Part shown: positions 30,535 through 40,411 of the stretch, piece by piece | Position numbering within the stretch: the first letter of the stretch is position 1 | Layout: each line of letters begins with the position of its first letter | Assembly: GCF_963678635.1 (NCBI RefSeq) | Contig: NC_087062.1 | Location: forward strand, 22,617,789 to 22,681,788 | DNA length: 64,000 nucleotides | Source: Symsagittifera roscoffensis | Taxonomy: Eukaryota > Xenacoelomorpha > Acoela > Convolutidae | Direction of reading: 5' to 3' | Made by a program: the position numbers and the translations under genes | Notes under the pieces: model-generated | The model's input: the letters and a program-made list of their open reading frames with translations, nothing else | Told to the model about the DNA's origin: nothing | The model's database searches: none

Positions 30535-33156
30535 ATCTGCGTACACGTCAATGTGCATTATTGTCTGGTCGCTCGGTTCGCTCAAGTTTCTGGTTACCTC
30601 GTGGCCGCCCACTGTGATTATCGACATTATTCTAGCCCCGATTTTCGATATGCCGAATGGCTTTCCCGTCACCATTTTTACAGTGTTACAATTCCCGGTC
30701 TTTGTCGAGCCCGGTACAGCCTCTGGTGTTGGTTTTGATCCAGCTAATGCTTCGTTGAAATTCTGTCTTTCGATCTCCAGCTTTAGTCGTTGCTCTATTT
30801 CTTTCGCAGCCAGATCCTGTTTCACTTTGGTAATTGCTTCCGTCGCCGCTTTCTCATAATTTATCTCTAGAGAGTTCCCGGCTGCGGATTCTATCGCACC
30901 GTTAACATGTGTTACAGCTTTCACTGTTTTCGTCGGCAATTCCGTGCTTGGTGCTCCTAAGTTCCTAGATTCAAACTCGTTTTGTCTATTCTGCTGATTC
31001 TGCACCGCCGCTAATGCCAACTTATGTTTGGGGTGACTCTGGTCCTTGACCGCTTCCCAGAACAAGGGACAATCCGTTCTGAAGTGCCCTTATTGGTTAC
31101 AGAAGAAGCATCTCGCTCCTATCTTGATGAGTAAGCCACTATAGTACTCGTGTTTTTCCATCTGGCTCATATCTTCCTCATCGGGTGCATATCCCAAACT
31201 CTTCATGCCCTGTTTGTATGTCGTGCAATCCGCCACATGATGATCAGCTGACCCGCAGTTAGCACATGATCTGCGTTTGTCCATGTCATCTCTGGGTTTG
31301 TACCCTGACGACCTTTGTGGCTGACTCCCCCCTTGTGTGTTCCTGTTGTCTGAGTACGAGTATTTCTTGGGTTTCATCAGCATGTACTCTCTTGACTTCT
31401 GCCTCATCTCATCTGGAGTTGGTGCACTGTCTTTCGACAATGTGTACTACGTTGCTAACATCGTTCTCAAGTCATCACTCTTTACCCCATCAATGAACTT
31501 TGAGGCGATGCTGAAGTTCCTTCGATTGACAGATTCTTCCGGGTCACTCCTTCTTCTCAAGCTCTCAAGATCATCTAGGAACCTGTCTATCGATTCATCG
31601 TCCCTTTGTCTCCTCTTTTCAAATCGCATCATCGCTTGATGAGCCTTCATGCCTGAGCCGAATCTATTTAACAATATTTCAAAGATTTTGTCCGCTGTGT
31701 CGCGTTCTTCTTCTTTCTTTGCAACCACGCATTTTAATGCCGTGCCTTCCAAGTTGCTGAGTATGGCTGTGCATGCTTGTCTTTCATCATTTAAGTTATC
31801 TTGCTCTAGGTGTAATCTCATCACTTCCACCCAAGTGTCAATGCATCCATCGGAGTCGTCTTTGAATTCTTTTGGCTTCTTGAAAGTTTTTCTTGATTTT
31901 CCGTCTCTCCTATCGCTCGAGTCAGTGTTCCTCGTGGCGAAGGCCTCTAGAGTCCTGTTCATCATCTCCCAAGTGCTTTCCCACGTCATGGCATCCGGAC
32001 CTGCGTTGCTGTTAGCTGTTGAGTCCCCCGGACCACTCATTGTGTTTGATGTTCCATTTTTCATGATTGTTTTTGCAGCCGTTGGTGCTGTGCTTACCGC
32101 ATCCCGGGTTAAAGGCAACGGTGTCGATTTCCGTTTGTTCCTTTGTGGTTCTACAAAGTCAACTCTGGTGCCTTGCGTGCGATCCGCTGCTTGTGTTTCT
32201 TGTGAGGTAGAATTTCGCAAGATTGCATCCAATTTCGCCTGTATTGCACACGAACTTTCGGCCTGATTCCTGTTCATTGTGTCTATTCTCTTTTCCAGGC
32301 TACCTAATTGGCTGTTGACATCATCGTATCGGTTTTTCAACTGTTGCATATCTTTTTTGATGTTCTTGTCTCGTTCTTTATTGGTGGCATCTACCTTGTC
32401 CGACATCTGCTGGAGTCTCTCGTCTGTCGCTTTAGCCAGGTTAAAATAACTATCCAGATACTCGTGTTTGTTGTATTTCAACTCTTTCCTTATTAAGTCT
32501 CTATCTTCCTCACTGTACTTTAGTTTCTTGTCGATCTGATTTAGTTTTGTCATCAGGTCGCCAAGCTCAAGAGTAGCTGTTTCATGATCAGCCGTTGTCT
32601 TGTTTTCGGCTGTCGCTTCCTTTCTGGCTTGTTCTTCCTTTAGATCGGCTTTTGTCGCCTTCGTGCTCACTGTCCCAATTGTTCGTGCTCTTTCAGTTTT
32701 TGATTCTTCGGCCGTGTTGTCTTTCGATTTCATTCCGACCATCATCGCCAACTTTTCTGTAAAAGATGTCTTCTTTACTTGAGAGTCGTCTTTCACCGTT
32801 TCTCGGGTATTGCCTGTTGTGTCTTCCAACGCGTCTATCGGCGAAAACTCCACGGTTTTTGGATTCTGATCTTCCATATGGGGCATCGGTGTGGATTCCG
32901 TTGTCTTCTTCTCCACTTCATCTACGCTCTGGTCTGGTGTCTCTAGATCGATTTCAATTGTGGGCTCCACCTGTTTGTCTTTAGCACCTTCTCTCGTCTT
33001 GTTCTCGGTACTACTCCTCGTGCTGACCATGCTAACTGAAAAGTTATCTTTTGTTTTCCTTGGGCCCATTGATGTCGTTCCGCGCAGCGACGAGTTATAT
33101 TTCGTGTTTGATCCACTTGACCTTTTTTCGAGCACCGGTACCCTACTCCGTCTCAT
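30535..33156 (-). pseudogene. gag region of copy A
   Basis: Residues 1 to about 180 are Ser/Thr/Lys-rich and charged; about 200-330 is a coiled coil. About 430-568 is a Gag capsid-like domain (KEFKDDSDGCIDTWVEVM; FDESI-type block RDDESIDRFL). Two nucleocapsid knuckles of the form CX2CX4HX4C follow: CANCGSADHHVADC near residue 630 and CFFCNQ.GHFRxDC near 685. The second knuckle is split by the TAA at 31,090. A Lys/Glu-rich helix leads to pol. Confidence 0.88.
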
Positions 33157-33399
33157 TATTTCTATTAACAATTGCTCTTATTTACAATATTATTATATAC
33201 ACAATTCTATTCTAAGAATAAAATCTATTTGGGAAAAAAAAATTTTTACAAAGAAATATACCTTGTTCCCAGTTCTCTTTCATAGCCTTTCGAGAAACTT
33301 TCTTTATTTATGGTCTCAACCGTACCGGGTTCCGACTAGTATTGTTCTGTTCTAATTCTGTCTTAAAACACTTATTGTAATTTTACTTCAACTTTTATA

Positions 33400-34245
33400 C
33401 CGTCCCAAGACTTCCAGTTACCGTCCCTACTCTTCTTTGTACCGTCCCAGGTTTCTTTCTACTGTCCCAAGACTGTTCGGTACTGTCCCAGTACTTTCCG
33501 TCAGTGTCCCAAGACCCCTGTCCTGAGAGTACTATCCCAGGACAACTGTCCCAGGACTGTCCCAAGAGTACTGCCCCAAGGTTAGTGTCCCAAGACTACT
33601 GTCCCAAGACTAGTGTCCCAAGGCTAGTGTACCAAGACTACTGTCCCAAGACTACTGTCCCAAGGCTAGTGTCCCAAGACTACTGTCCCAAGGCTAGTGT
33701 CCCAAGGCTAGTGTCCCAAGACCACTGTCCCAAGACTACTGTCCCAAGGCTAGTGTCCCAAGACTACTGTCCCAAGGCTAGTGTCCCAAGGCTAGTGTCC
33801 CAAGACCACTGTCCCAAGACCACTATCCCAAGACCACTGTCCCAAGGCTAGTGTCCCAAGACCACTGTCCCAAGACCACTGTCCCAAGACCACTGTCCCA
33901 AGACCCCTGTCCCAAGACCACTGTCCCAAGACCACTGTCCCAAGACCACTGTCCCAAGGCTAGTGTCCCAAGACCACTGTCCCAAGACCACTGTCCCTAG
34001 ACCACTGTCCCAAGACCGTACCGTCCCAAGACTGTACTGTTCAAGGCTGTACTGTCCCAAGACTGTACCAAGACTGCTCTGGTCCAAGACTGTCCCAGGA
34101 CTGCACTGTCCCAAGACTGTCCCCAGACTGCACTGTCCCAAGACTTCTTTGGCGCTGTCCCAAGACTTCTTTGGCACTGTCCCAAGACTTCCTTGGCACT
34201 GTCCCAAGACTTCTCTGGTACTGTCCCAAGACTGTTGACAAGTGT
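33400..34245 (-). repeat. 14-bp minisatellite in the leader of copy A
   Basis: Units of the type GGGACAGTGGTCTT (minus strand) repeat some 50-60 times; the most regular part is 33,560-34,010. At 34,135-34,215 the unit is longer (about 24 bp). Frames open through it only because 14-bp units cycle through all three frames without stops. Confidence 0.92.
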
Positions 34246-35094
34246 TTGAGCGGTGGGACCTCTTTCTTCTTCGTTATGGGGACTTCTTGATTCACTGTAC
34301 CTTGTACCACCACTCAAGCTCTAGTAAAATTTTCCCAAAAACCCTCTCTTAAAGGCCAAATGCTGACCCCCCCCCCCCTTTTTTTTTTTTTTTAGTTACC
34401 TCTTTTTCAATGTTCCAAGCAATTTGAAACCAAAACTTGTGCGCAGGTATCTTGTTCGTGTAAAAACTAAACACAAATCCTCACCAAAATGCAACAAAAA
34501 TTCTAGGCCAGAAAAAGTAATAAAAACAGATAGATGAACCCACCTAAAATTCAAAGGTGTTAAATGTCTACCTTTTGTCGAAAAAAAATTGTCTGGTACC
34601 TAATTGCCACGCGTTTTCCTCCCCCCAACTAATAATCTTATTGGGTATCACCAGAATTGTCTATGTCCGTTCCCCCCTACCAATCCGACCAGGGTACCTG
34701 CCTTAACTCGAGTTTAAATTTCGATATCCACCTATTATTACCAACGCGTGTTAAAGACTAATGTAACTAAATCAACGATGTCGATTAATTAGTTACTCTA
34801 GTTTCCCCCCTTTTTACAATTTGCAACCGCCAACCTCTAACCTAACCAGCCCCCCCCTTCTAACCTCCCCCCTTTTTAGCCCCCCTTCTTAAGCCTAAAA
34901 TTACCTTAAGCGCCGGGTGCTAAACCTCTCAAGAGAAAACCGTACACCTGTCTCCAGGCCTGCTTAAAGTAAAAACGTTCCTCAAAACCGGGGGATTTCG
35001 CTTATCCAATTTTACACTTATCTCCTATAATGTAATGTGGATTTTAAAGATACCCGTTCTCCCTAACTTGAGAACTCGAGAACTGCCAAATCCT

Positions 35095-35245
35095 TCTTGG
35101 CTACTTTCCCACTCGACTGGTCACCTCTTCCAGTCCAGTTTCCTATTGGTTCAGCTCAAGTGCTCCTGAACCACTTTCCCACTCGGCTGGTCACCTCTTC
35201 CAGTCAAGTCTCCTTGTTGTCCAGCTAAGTTCCAAGCTATCTGAA
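35095..35245 (-). repeat. 70-bp tandem repeat in leader of A (two units)
   Basis: Two copies of a unit with the core CCAGTCGAGTGGGAAAGT and GGAAGAGGTGACC. Copy B has four units at the matching place. Confidence 0.75.
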
Positions 35246-35689
35246 AACCCTTGACAACGCCCCACACTCGGGCACTTTATTGAGGTTACTGGGTTAAATT
35301 GCTAGGTTGATCGAAACGATCGATCTTGTAAAACAGTATGGGTATACTATTTAATTAATATAAAGGTTTGATCCAACTAATCTGGTGTCAAAGTCACTGT
35401 CTTTTTTCGTTTTATGGTTTTTGTTCCTTTTTCTATTCTTTTTTGGTTTTTGTTTCGCTTTTTGTCTTTTTGCTCGTGTTTTTGTCCCCCTAGTTGCCCC
35501 CCTTTACTCGGTTAGCTAAGCCGCGTTCGGAGAACGTGCCAGGAAGTTTTATCGAGTTTTCTTAAAAAGCTATCACGGTACAACCGGAAGGTTCGCACGT
35601 TCCTGCCGAACCGTACCACCGGTACTCTAGAATGGGCATGCAGCCCGAAGCTGTCTCAAATGGGTTCGACTCCGTAGTCTTGATGTCGT

Positions 35690-35707
35690 AAACACCCAGG
35701 AGCGCCA
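35690..35707 (-). promoter_or_regulatory. Candidate primer-binding site of copy A
   Basis: Minus strand reads TGGCGCTCCTGGGTGTTT starting 11 nt inside the 5' LTR end. The same sequence and distance occur in copy B. It would pair with a tRNA 3' end; a tRNA-Asn-type end would match with about two mismatches in 15. The offset is larger than usual, so the call is tentative. Confidence 0.4.
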
Positions 35708-35718
35708 TAAAAACACTA

Positions 35719-36292
35719 TGTAACATTCGTCTAGTGTAGTCACACATGAGGCTTAAGAAAAATAGGCCCTATAACCATTGGCTCAAGAGTCAGGGACACT
35801 ATCTCTTGTGTTTTTCTACCTCAAATCAGTCAGAGCCAATTCGGTTCGCTTGTGACATGAGACTACAACCCGTTACAGCTTAAAGGCTACTACCAAAATA
35901 TCCCCCCACTCTAGAAATAAGAACGTCCCCATACTTAGGTCTCTAGATACCCAAAATACATGAACGCCGTTAAAAACCGGGTCAGAACAATCCGTTAAGT
36001 TACTTTTTATCAGACAGTGGAACTTTGATCCATTTCAGATGGATCAACCTAAAACTCGCCTTACCTCAGCATAACAATCATAAAACACACTTTAGAAATT
36101 TAAATTGAGTACTCACATCGTAGCACGCTCAAGAACTGGGAGTAATTAAGTCGGTAATCAACTCGAGAATTAAATAATGTAACTCGTGCATGACAGGCTC
36201 CATTCGAATTTTTGAAAAATCAAATTTCACTCCAAAATTAAGCGTTCTTGTTTTTCTCAAGGTCAAACTTCCAAATATGACCGACTGGCACA
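35719..36292 (-). repeat. 5' LTR of copy A, internally deleted (574 bp)
   Basis: Lacks 331 bp corresponding to 16,240-16,570 of the other LTR, including palindrome and TATA region. Otherwise two substitutions separate them. This LTR could not have served as promoter after the deletion. Confidence 0.9.
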
Positions 36293-36868
36293 TACTCCCC
36301 GGACTCAAGATCTATGTCCTCATCGCGTGCTGTCGTCTGCCAGTGAGTCCCAGAAAACCGAGTGTTGCTCAAGGTACAGTGCCAGTGGTCATTTACAGAA
36401 GTTTGCAGCAGACTTAAGCTTATCTACATCCCAAAATTCACGGCCAAGTAAAATCTTCACACTATCGCTAAACAGCAATCAAAATCTGCACACACCTGCA
36501 CCCTTCAATTCTCGCTTTTCAAGCCAATTATTTAAAATTTCTTTTGTCCCATTCAATCAGGAAATTGTCATGCAGCATTTTGATTTACATAGTAAATATA
36601 ACATATTAATAACAATATCTGATTCGTTAAAATTTCTTTTTCGTGAACCCAGGTTTCATCCGGATTCACACTCAAGCCCCCCTTCCCTCTCAAGACTCAA
36701 GATCTCTTTGAACCATCCGCTCATTTCGCACTCTTCGCCTTGGAGGTGTCGTACCCTGAGATACTAGATACGGCAAACTGTTTCAATAGTTCTTCTTCAT
36801 CATCGGAGCTAATCACGATCTCCTCCCAAGCCTTCAGCTGTTCATAGGATCGCATCCATTCCCTTTTG
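36293..36868 (-). mobile_element. 3'-end fragment of a further copy, in tandem with A
   Basis: Matches 16,679-17,251 (3' UTR and last ORF2 codons) with one difference seen. It abuts the 5' LTR of A exactly as an internal region abuts its 3' LTR. The arrangement internal-LTR-internal-LTR indicates a tandem formed by LTR recombination, then truncated at 36,868. Confidence 0.85.
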
Positions 36869-37029
36869 GCTCCATTCTCAAGGTCAAACTGGCACATAAA
36901 CTGAGTACAACGAGCGCGTGCGGGGAACAGAGAACGATAGCTTCACCCCGCTAGTCTTCAGCATGAACAGTGCCACTGGTGAAGCAGCCTCTCATTTCCA
37001 CAAAAATCTTGTAGAAAGCTCAGTGGCAA
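36869..37029. other. 161-bp junction with LTR scraps
   Basis: The first 30 bases read ggctccattc, tcaaggtcaaact and ggcacata, three short pieces of the LTR end joined with the intervening bases missing. The rest is unrecognised and borders the LTR of copy C. Confidence 0.6.
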
Positions 37030-37226
37030 TGTAACAGACGCCTACTTCGGTCACATATGAGGCTTAAGAAAAATAGGCTCTATAACCATTGGCTCAAGAG
37101 TCAGGGACACTATCTCTTGTGTTTTTCTACCTCAAAACGGTCGGAGCCAATTCGGTTCACTTGCGACATGAGACTAGAACCCGTTACAGCTTAAAGGCCA
37201 CTACCAAAATACCCCCCCCCCCACTT
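37030..37226 (-). repeat. 3' LTR of copy C, left part
   Basis: Starts TGTAAC (the GTTACA end) and stops at the run of C before B begins. Joined to 59,727-60,432 it makes a 903-bp LTR, the normal length. Copy B therefore inserted into this LTR. Confidence 0.9.
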
Positions 37227-37412
37227 TGTGCCAGTCGGTCATATCTGGAAGTTTGACCTTGAGAGACACGAAAATATGTAATTTTGGAGTGAAGTTTTGA
37301 TTTTCAAAATTTCGAATGGAGCCTGTCATGCTCAGTTTTCTCGTACCAACTGAAACCAAAAAAAAAGAACGACTGAAATGACAATTGCGGGAAAATACTC
37401 AAGAAAACAGCA

Positions 37413-37435
37413 GGAAATTGCTATTCGCAATTTCC
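37413..37435 (+). promoter_or_regulatory. LTR palindrome GGAAATTGC-N5-GCAATTTCC
   Basis: Perfect 9-bp inverted repeat three bases before the TATA box. Arms are identical in every LTR that keeps the region (16,463-16,485; 59,023-59,045; 60,221-60,243), while the 5-bp spacer differs. This looks like a dimeric protein-binding site in U3. Confidence 0.65.
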
Positions 37436-37438
37436 CGA

Positions 37439-37446
37439 TATAAAAT
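37439..37446 (+). promoter_or_regulatory. TATA box of 5' LTR, copy B
   Basis: TATAAAAT in U3, directly after the palindrome; transcription would start about 30 bp downstream near GAGCTGTCTTATCCC. The matching box in the 3' LTR is at 59,049-59,056. Confidence 0.65.
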
Positions 37447-37821
37447 AATACACGAGTAGAGCTGTCTTATCCCGAAATAGGAGGAGAGATAATAAAAAAG
37501 AAGAGAGAACAACTATTCGAAACGAACTAGAGTGAGTCTTCAATGGAAAGGTGGACAGCTTGAGTGTCCCAATGGTTCATACAAAAACTCCAATTCTAGA
37601 GCCAGAACTTAATTCTGTTATCAAAACTGATTAGTATTAAACTTATCTAGTTATATTATCTAATTCTCGAGTTGCTTACCAATTTAATTACTCCTTGTAC
37701 TCGAGTGCATCAACATGTGAGTCCCTAATTTAATCTTCTCGAGTGTGTTTTATGATTGTTATGTTGAGATAAGGCGAGTTTTAGGTTGATCCATCTGAAA
37801 TGGATCAAAGTTCCACTGTCC

Positions 37822-37827
37822 AATAAA
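37822..37827 (+). terminator. Poly(A) signal AATAAA in 5' LTR of B
   Basis: The same signal in the 3' LTR is at 59,432-59,437. It defines the end of R downstream of it. Copy C keeps it and copy A has GATAAA. Confidence 0.6.
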
Positions 37828-38548
37828 AAGTAACTTAACGGATTGTTCCGACCCTGTTTTTAACGGCGTTCGTGTATTTTGGGTATTTCGAAACCTAAGT
37901 ATGGGGACGTTCTTATTTTCTAGAGTGGGGGATATTTTGGTAGTAGCCTTTAAGCTGTAACGGGTTCTAGTCCCATGTCGCAAGCGAACCGAAATGGCTC
38001 CGACCGTTCTTGAGGTGGAAAAATGGTTATAGGGCCTATTTTTCTTAAGCCTCATATGTGACCGAAGTAGGCGACTGTTACATAGTGTTTTTATGGCGCT
38101 CCTGGGTGTTTTTGCGACATCATGACTACGGAGTCTAACCCACTTGACACAGCTCCGGGCTACATGACCATTCTAGAGTACCGGTGGTACGGTTCAGCGG
38201 GAACGTGTAAACCTTCTGGTTGTACCGTGATAGCTTTTTAAGAAAACATGAGAAAACTTCCTGGTACGCTCTCCGAACGAGGCCTAGCTAACCGAGTAAA
38301 GGGGGGCAACTTTGGGGGACAAAAACAAGAAAAAAGTATAGAAAAAGGAACAAAAACCATAAAACGAAAAGACAGTGACTTTGATACCGGATCACTTGGA
38401 TCAAACCTTTATATTAATTAAATAGTATACCCATACTGTTTTATAAGACCGATTGTTTCGATCAATCTAGCAATTTAAACCAGTGACTTCAATAAAGTGC
38501 CCGAGTGGGGAGCGTTGTTAAGGGTTTTCAGATAGATTGCAACCTAGC

Positions 38549-38817
38549 CGGACCACTAGGAGACTTGACTGGAAAGGGTGACCAGCCGAGTGGGAAAGTG
38601 GTTCACAAGGATCGAACCGGACCACTAGGAGACTTGACTGGAAGAGGTGACCAGCCGAGTGGGAAAGTGGTTCATAAGAACTAAGCTGAACCCACTGGAA
38701 ACTTGACTGGAAGAGGCGACCAGCCAAGTGGGAAAGTGGTTCAGGAGCACTTGAGCTGAACCAATACGAGACTGGACTGGAAGAGGTGACCAGTCGAGTG
38801 GGAAAGTAGCCAAGAAG
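38549..38817 (+). repeat. 70-bp tandem repeat in leader of B (four units)
   Basis: The block GACTTGACTGGAAGAGGTGA recurs at 69-70 bp spacing (38,562, 38,631, 38,700, 38,770), each followed by GGGAAAGTGGTTC or a variant. Confidence 0.88.
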
Positions 38818-39642
38818 GATTTGGCAGTTCTCGAGTTCTCAAGTTGGGCAGAACGGGTATCGTTAAATTCACAGTACATTATAGGAAATAAGTGTAAAAT
38901 TGGATAAGCGGATTCCCATTGTTTTGAGGAAGTTTTTGCACAAGCAGGCCTGGAAACAGGTCTACGGTTTTCTCTCGAGAGGTTTAGCACCCGGCGCTTA
39001 AGGGATTTTTCGGCTTAAGAGGGGGGCTAAAGAGGGGGGATTTAGAAGGGGGCTGGTTAAGTTAGAGGTTAGCGGTTGTAAATTGTAAAAAGGGGGGACA
39101 CGTTAGAGTAACTAATTGTTCGGCATCGTCGACTTAGTTACATTAGATATTTACACGCGTTGGTTATAAGAAGCGGATATCCAAAACTAAAATCAGGTTA
39201 AGGTAGGTACCCTGGTCGGATCGGTAGGGGGAACGGACATAGACAATTTTTGTGATACCCCATAAGATCGCTAGCAGGGGGGAGGAAAACGCGTGGCAAT
39301 CGGGTACCAGACATTTTTTCGGACAAAGATTGACATCAGTCAATCTTGAATTTCAGGAAAATTCACCGATCTATTTTTGAAAATTTTTCTAGTTTAAAAT
39401 TTTACGTTTTAGTGAAAAATTGTTGTTGGTAATTTAACGAACAGGTGATCTCAAGATACCTGCGGGGAAATTAGGGTTTCAAATAGCCTGAAAAGACTGG
39501 ATTAGCATTTGGGTTTCGACCATTAAGATAGGGATTTTGGGAAAATTTTTACTAGAGCTCAAGTGGTGGTAAAAGGTACAGTGGTTCAATAGTCCTTACA
39601 ACGAAGAAGAAGAGACCCGATATCCAGACACTCAGTGACGAG

Positions 39643-40130
39643 TCTTGGGACAGTACCGAAGAAGTCTTGGGACGTTGGTCTTGGGACAGTGGTCTTGGGA
39701 CAGTGGTCTTGGTACAGTGGTCTTGGGACGTTGGTCTTGGGACATTGGTCTTGGGACAGTGGTCTTGGGACAGTGGTCTTGGGACATTGGTCTTGGGCCA
39801 TTGGTCTTGGGACATTAGTCTTGGGACACTTGTCTTGGGACGTTGGTCTTGGGACAGTGGTCTTGGGACATTGGACTTGGGCCATTGGTCTTGGGACATT
39901 AGTCTTGGGATAATAGTCTTGGGACGTTGGTCTTGGGCCATTGGTCTTGGGACAGTGGTCTTGGGACAGTGGTCTTGGGACATTAGTCTTGAGCCATTGG
40001 TCTTGGGACATTAGTCTTGGGACACTAGTCTTGGGACGTTGGTCTTGGGACATTAGTCTTGGGACACTAGTCTTGGGACGTTGGTCTTGGGACATTAGTC
40101 TTGGGTCACTAGTCTGGGGATACTAACAAG
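39643..40130 (+). repeat. 14-bp minisatellite in leader of B
   Basis: About 33 units of CTTGGGACAGTGGT with variants at the GTGG positions. Same unit and place as in A but fewer copies, so the array length varies between copies while the unit is kept. Confidence 0.92.
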
Positions 40131-40411
40131 AAGTACTGGGACAACACTGAATAGTCTTGAGACGGTAGAGAGAAGGTCTTGGAACAGCATTAGGAAGGGG
40201 GTTACTGAAAGAGTACTAAGTCAAGTTGAAGTAACCAATTGTAAAATCATATTCTCTATCCTATCCTAACATATAAAAGTTTCAAGAGCTTAAGAAAAGT
40301 TGTTTTTAGCAAATTGTCAATTTCTTTTTATAAAATTTTGTCAAAAGAGGTTTTAACCTTAGAGTAGAATTTTGTAGATAGTAATACTGTAAATAGTAAC
40401 AATTGTAAATA

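Larger units (their letters stand above)
24354..33156 (-). pseudogene. gag-pro-pol polyprotein of copy A, single frame, broken
   Basis: ATG at 33,156 (MRRSRVPV, shared with B). The gag pieces and the start of pol lie in one frame, split only by in-frame stops at 31,447 (TAG), 31,090 (TAA) and 30,532 (TAA). Two single-base deletions (about 30,284 and 25,880) shift it later. Undamaged, this would be about 2,930 codons without a gag/pol frameshift or stop. Copy B has Tyr at 31,447 and 30,532 and Glu at 31,090, which shows the stops are private decay of A and not a recoding site. Confidence 0.9.
33157..35718 (-). other. 5' leader of copy A
   Basis: 2.56 kb non-coding between 5' LTR and gag, containing the 14-bp minisatellite, a poly-C/poly-T stretch at 34,369-34,394, two units of a 70-bp repeat, and a candidate primer-binding site near the LTR. 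Confidence 0.8.
15774..36292 (-). mobile_element. Giant Ty3/gypsy-type LTR element, copy A (20.5 kb)
   Basis: Minus strand: 5' LTR 36,292-35,719, leader, gag-pro-pol (33,156-24,354), spacer, ORF2 (23,860-17,107), 3' UTR, 3' LTR 16,678-15,774. LTRs run TGTGCC...GTTACA. Their shared part is 572/574 identical, yet the coding part holds six nonsense codons (positions 31,447, 31,090, 30,532, 21,391, 20,200, 17,371), frameshifts near 30,284 and 25,880, and a 2.1-kb deletion near 21,943. The 5' LTR lacks 331 bp with the core promoter. Restoring the two deletions would bring the length to about 23 kb. No target duplication can be read because the right end runs straight into another element's 3' end. 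Confidence 0.93.
37227..38082 (+). repeat. 5' LTR of copy B (856 bp)
   Basis: TGTGCCAGTCGG to GACTGTTACA. Lacks about 40 bp near the end relative to the 3' LTR (the segment between the two GGTTATAGGG-adjacent blocks). Confidence 0.93.
38083..40411 (+). other. 5' leader of copy B
   Basis: 2.33 kb non-coding, homologous to the leader of A. Candidate primer-binding site at 38,094-38,110 (TGGCGCTCCTGGGTGTT), 70-bp repeats and the 14-bp minisatellite. Confidence 0.8.

Noticed and set aside
21391-31449. Idea that TAA/TAG encode Tyr, since three stops in A stand at Tyr codons of B
   Set aside because: Other stops in A replace Glu or Gly, and USP7 exons end normally at splice sites with no internal TAA/TAG. 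Tyr codons are simply one mutation from a stop.
33504-33851. Repetitive 115-codon frame with PKTxVPR-type units, and similar frames at 39,552-40,126
   Set aside because: A 14-bp repeat without stops opens all three frames on both strands; there is no start context and the array length varies between copies.
33400-34245. CRISPR-like array
   Set aside because: Units are 14 bp without unique spacers, in an animal genome, inside a retrotransposon leader: a minisatellite.
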